In this document: in pieces, positions 63,882 to 64,000 of the stretch | Position numbering within the stretch: the first letter of the stretch is position 1 | Layout: each line of letters opens with the position of its first letter | NCBI RefSeq assembly: GCF_900116625.1 | Contig: NZ_FPBE01000001.1 | Location: forward strand, 248,001-312,000 | From: Idiomarina abyssalis | GTDB taxonomy: Bacteria; Pseudomonadota; Gammaproteobacteria; Enterobacterales; Alteromonadaceae | Direction of reading: 5' to 3' | Length of the DNA stretch: 64,000 bases | Notes under the pieces: generated by a model | Database searches by the model: none | Told to the model about the DNA's origin: nothing | Seen by the model: only the letters and a program-made list of their open reading frames with translations | Program-made: the position numbers and the translations under genes

Positions 63882-64000
63882 ATGGAAGTAAGACAAACCT
63901 TTATAGAGTTTCTGGAAGTGATTCCGGACGGGGCTATTGTTATTAATCGAAAGGGCTTAATTATTGCTGTTAATCAGGCCGCAGCGTCCATGTTCCGTTA
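63882..64000 (+). CDS. PAS-domain signalling protein, N-terminal fragment
   Basis: Partial gene cut by the window end. The visible 39 residues (EVIPDGAIVINRKGLIIAVN and following) form the start of a PAS domain. It may be a sensor kinase, diguanylate cyclase or phosphodiesterase; the output domain is not visible. Confidence 0.75.
   Translation, partial: MEVRQTFIEFLEVIPDGAIVINRKGLIIAVNQAAASMFR

Overview
The window is a piece of a gammaproteobacterial chromosome, most likely an Alteromonadales marine bacterium close to Idiomarina. This is inferred from protein flavour and from the hemA-prfA-prmC-sirB2-kdsA block; no database was searched. It is densely coded. No gene-free stretch exceeds about 265 bp, and I saw no rRNA, tRNA, CRISPR array, insertion sequence or prophage.

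Layout. 1-9.5 kb: ispE (partial) and lolB diverge from hemA-prfA-prmC, a receiver/DUF3369 regulator, sirB2, a DUF819 membrane protein, kdsA and a TrkH potassium transporter. 9.6-16.6 kb: psrA-fadE with a PsrA-type operator, an S41 peptidase lipoprotein, nagZ, and divergent queC/queE. 16.7-24.9 kb: a twelve-gene operon, tightly overlapping, for a Tad/Flp-type pilus or secretion apparatus. It holds several prepilin-like proteins, CpaB, secretin, TadA, TadB, TadC, a DUF192 protein and a TadD-like lipoprotein. It has no recognisable TadZ, TadV or RcpB and looks more A+T-rich than its flanks. 25-34.5 kb: a metallo-beta-lactamase-fold protein, DUF1653/DUF1543 genes, an ECF sigma operon, a secreted histidine phosphatase, DUF924, a HAD hydrolase, a Fur-box TonB receptor and a diguanylate cyclase.

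34.5-43.8 kb is the most interesting region. A sulfatase-type LTA-synthase-family membrane enzyme diverges from dgkA. Next comes an operon of a thermostable-hemolysin-family protein (GNAT-like), an AMP-dependent acyl ligase, a heme-oxygenase-like putative diiron oxidase, a short-chain dehydrogenase, an exported TPR protein and a PmrA/QseB-like two-component system, followed by a cytochrome b561. Three promoter regions here carry CTTAAG-N5-CTTAAG or CTTAAT-N5-CTTAAT elements, the PmrA box format. I read this as a self-regulated module for making or modifying an acyl-derived small molecule or lipid; the product is unknown.

43.9-64 kb is mostly housekeeping and conserved unknowns: a D-2-hydroxyacid dehydrogenase, DUF3137-lemA, a sirtuin, an OmpA lipoprotein, a PH-domain pair, BON and YqjD/YqjE-like envelope genes, an FNR-box small membrane protein, ilvE, a serine hydrolase, arfB, a pair of overlapping Cys-rich small genes, a flavin reductase, an MFS transporter, LexA-box yebG, an M14-type peptidase, rhlE, a chemoreceptor and the start of a PAS protein cut by the window edge.
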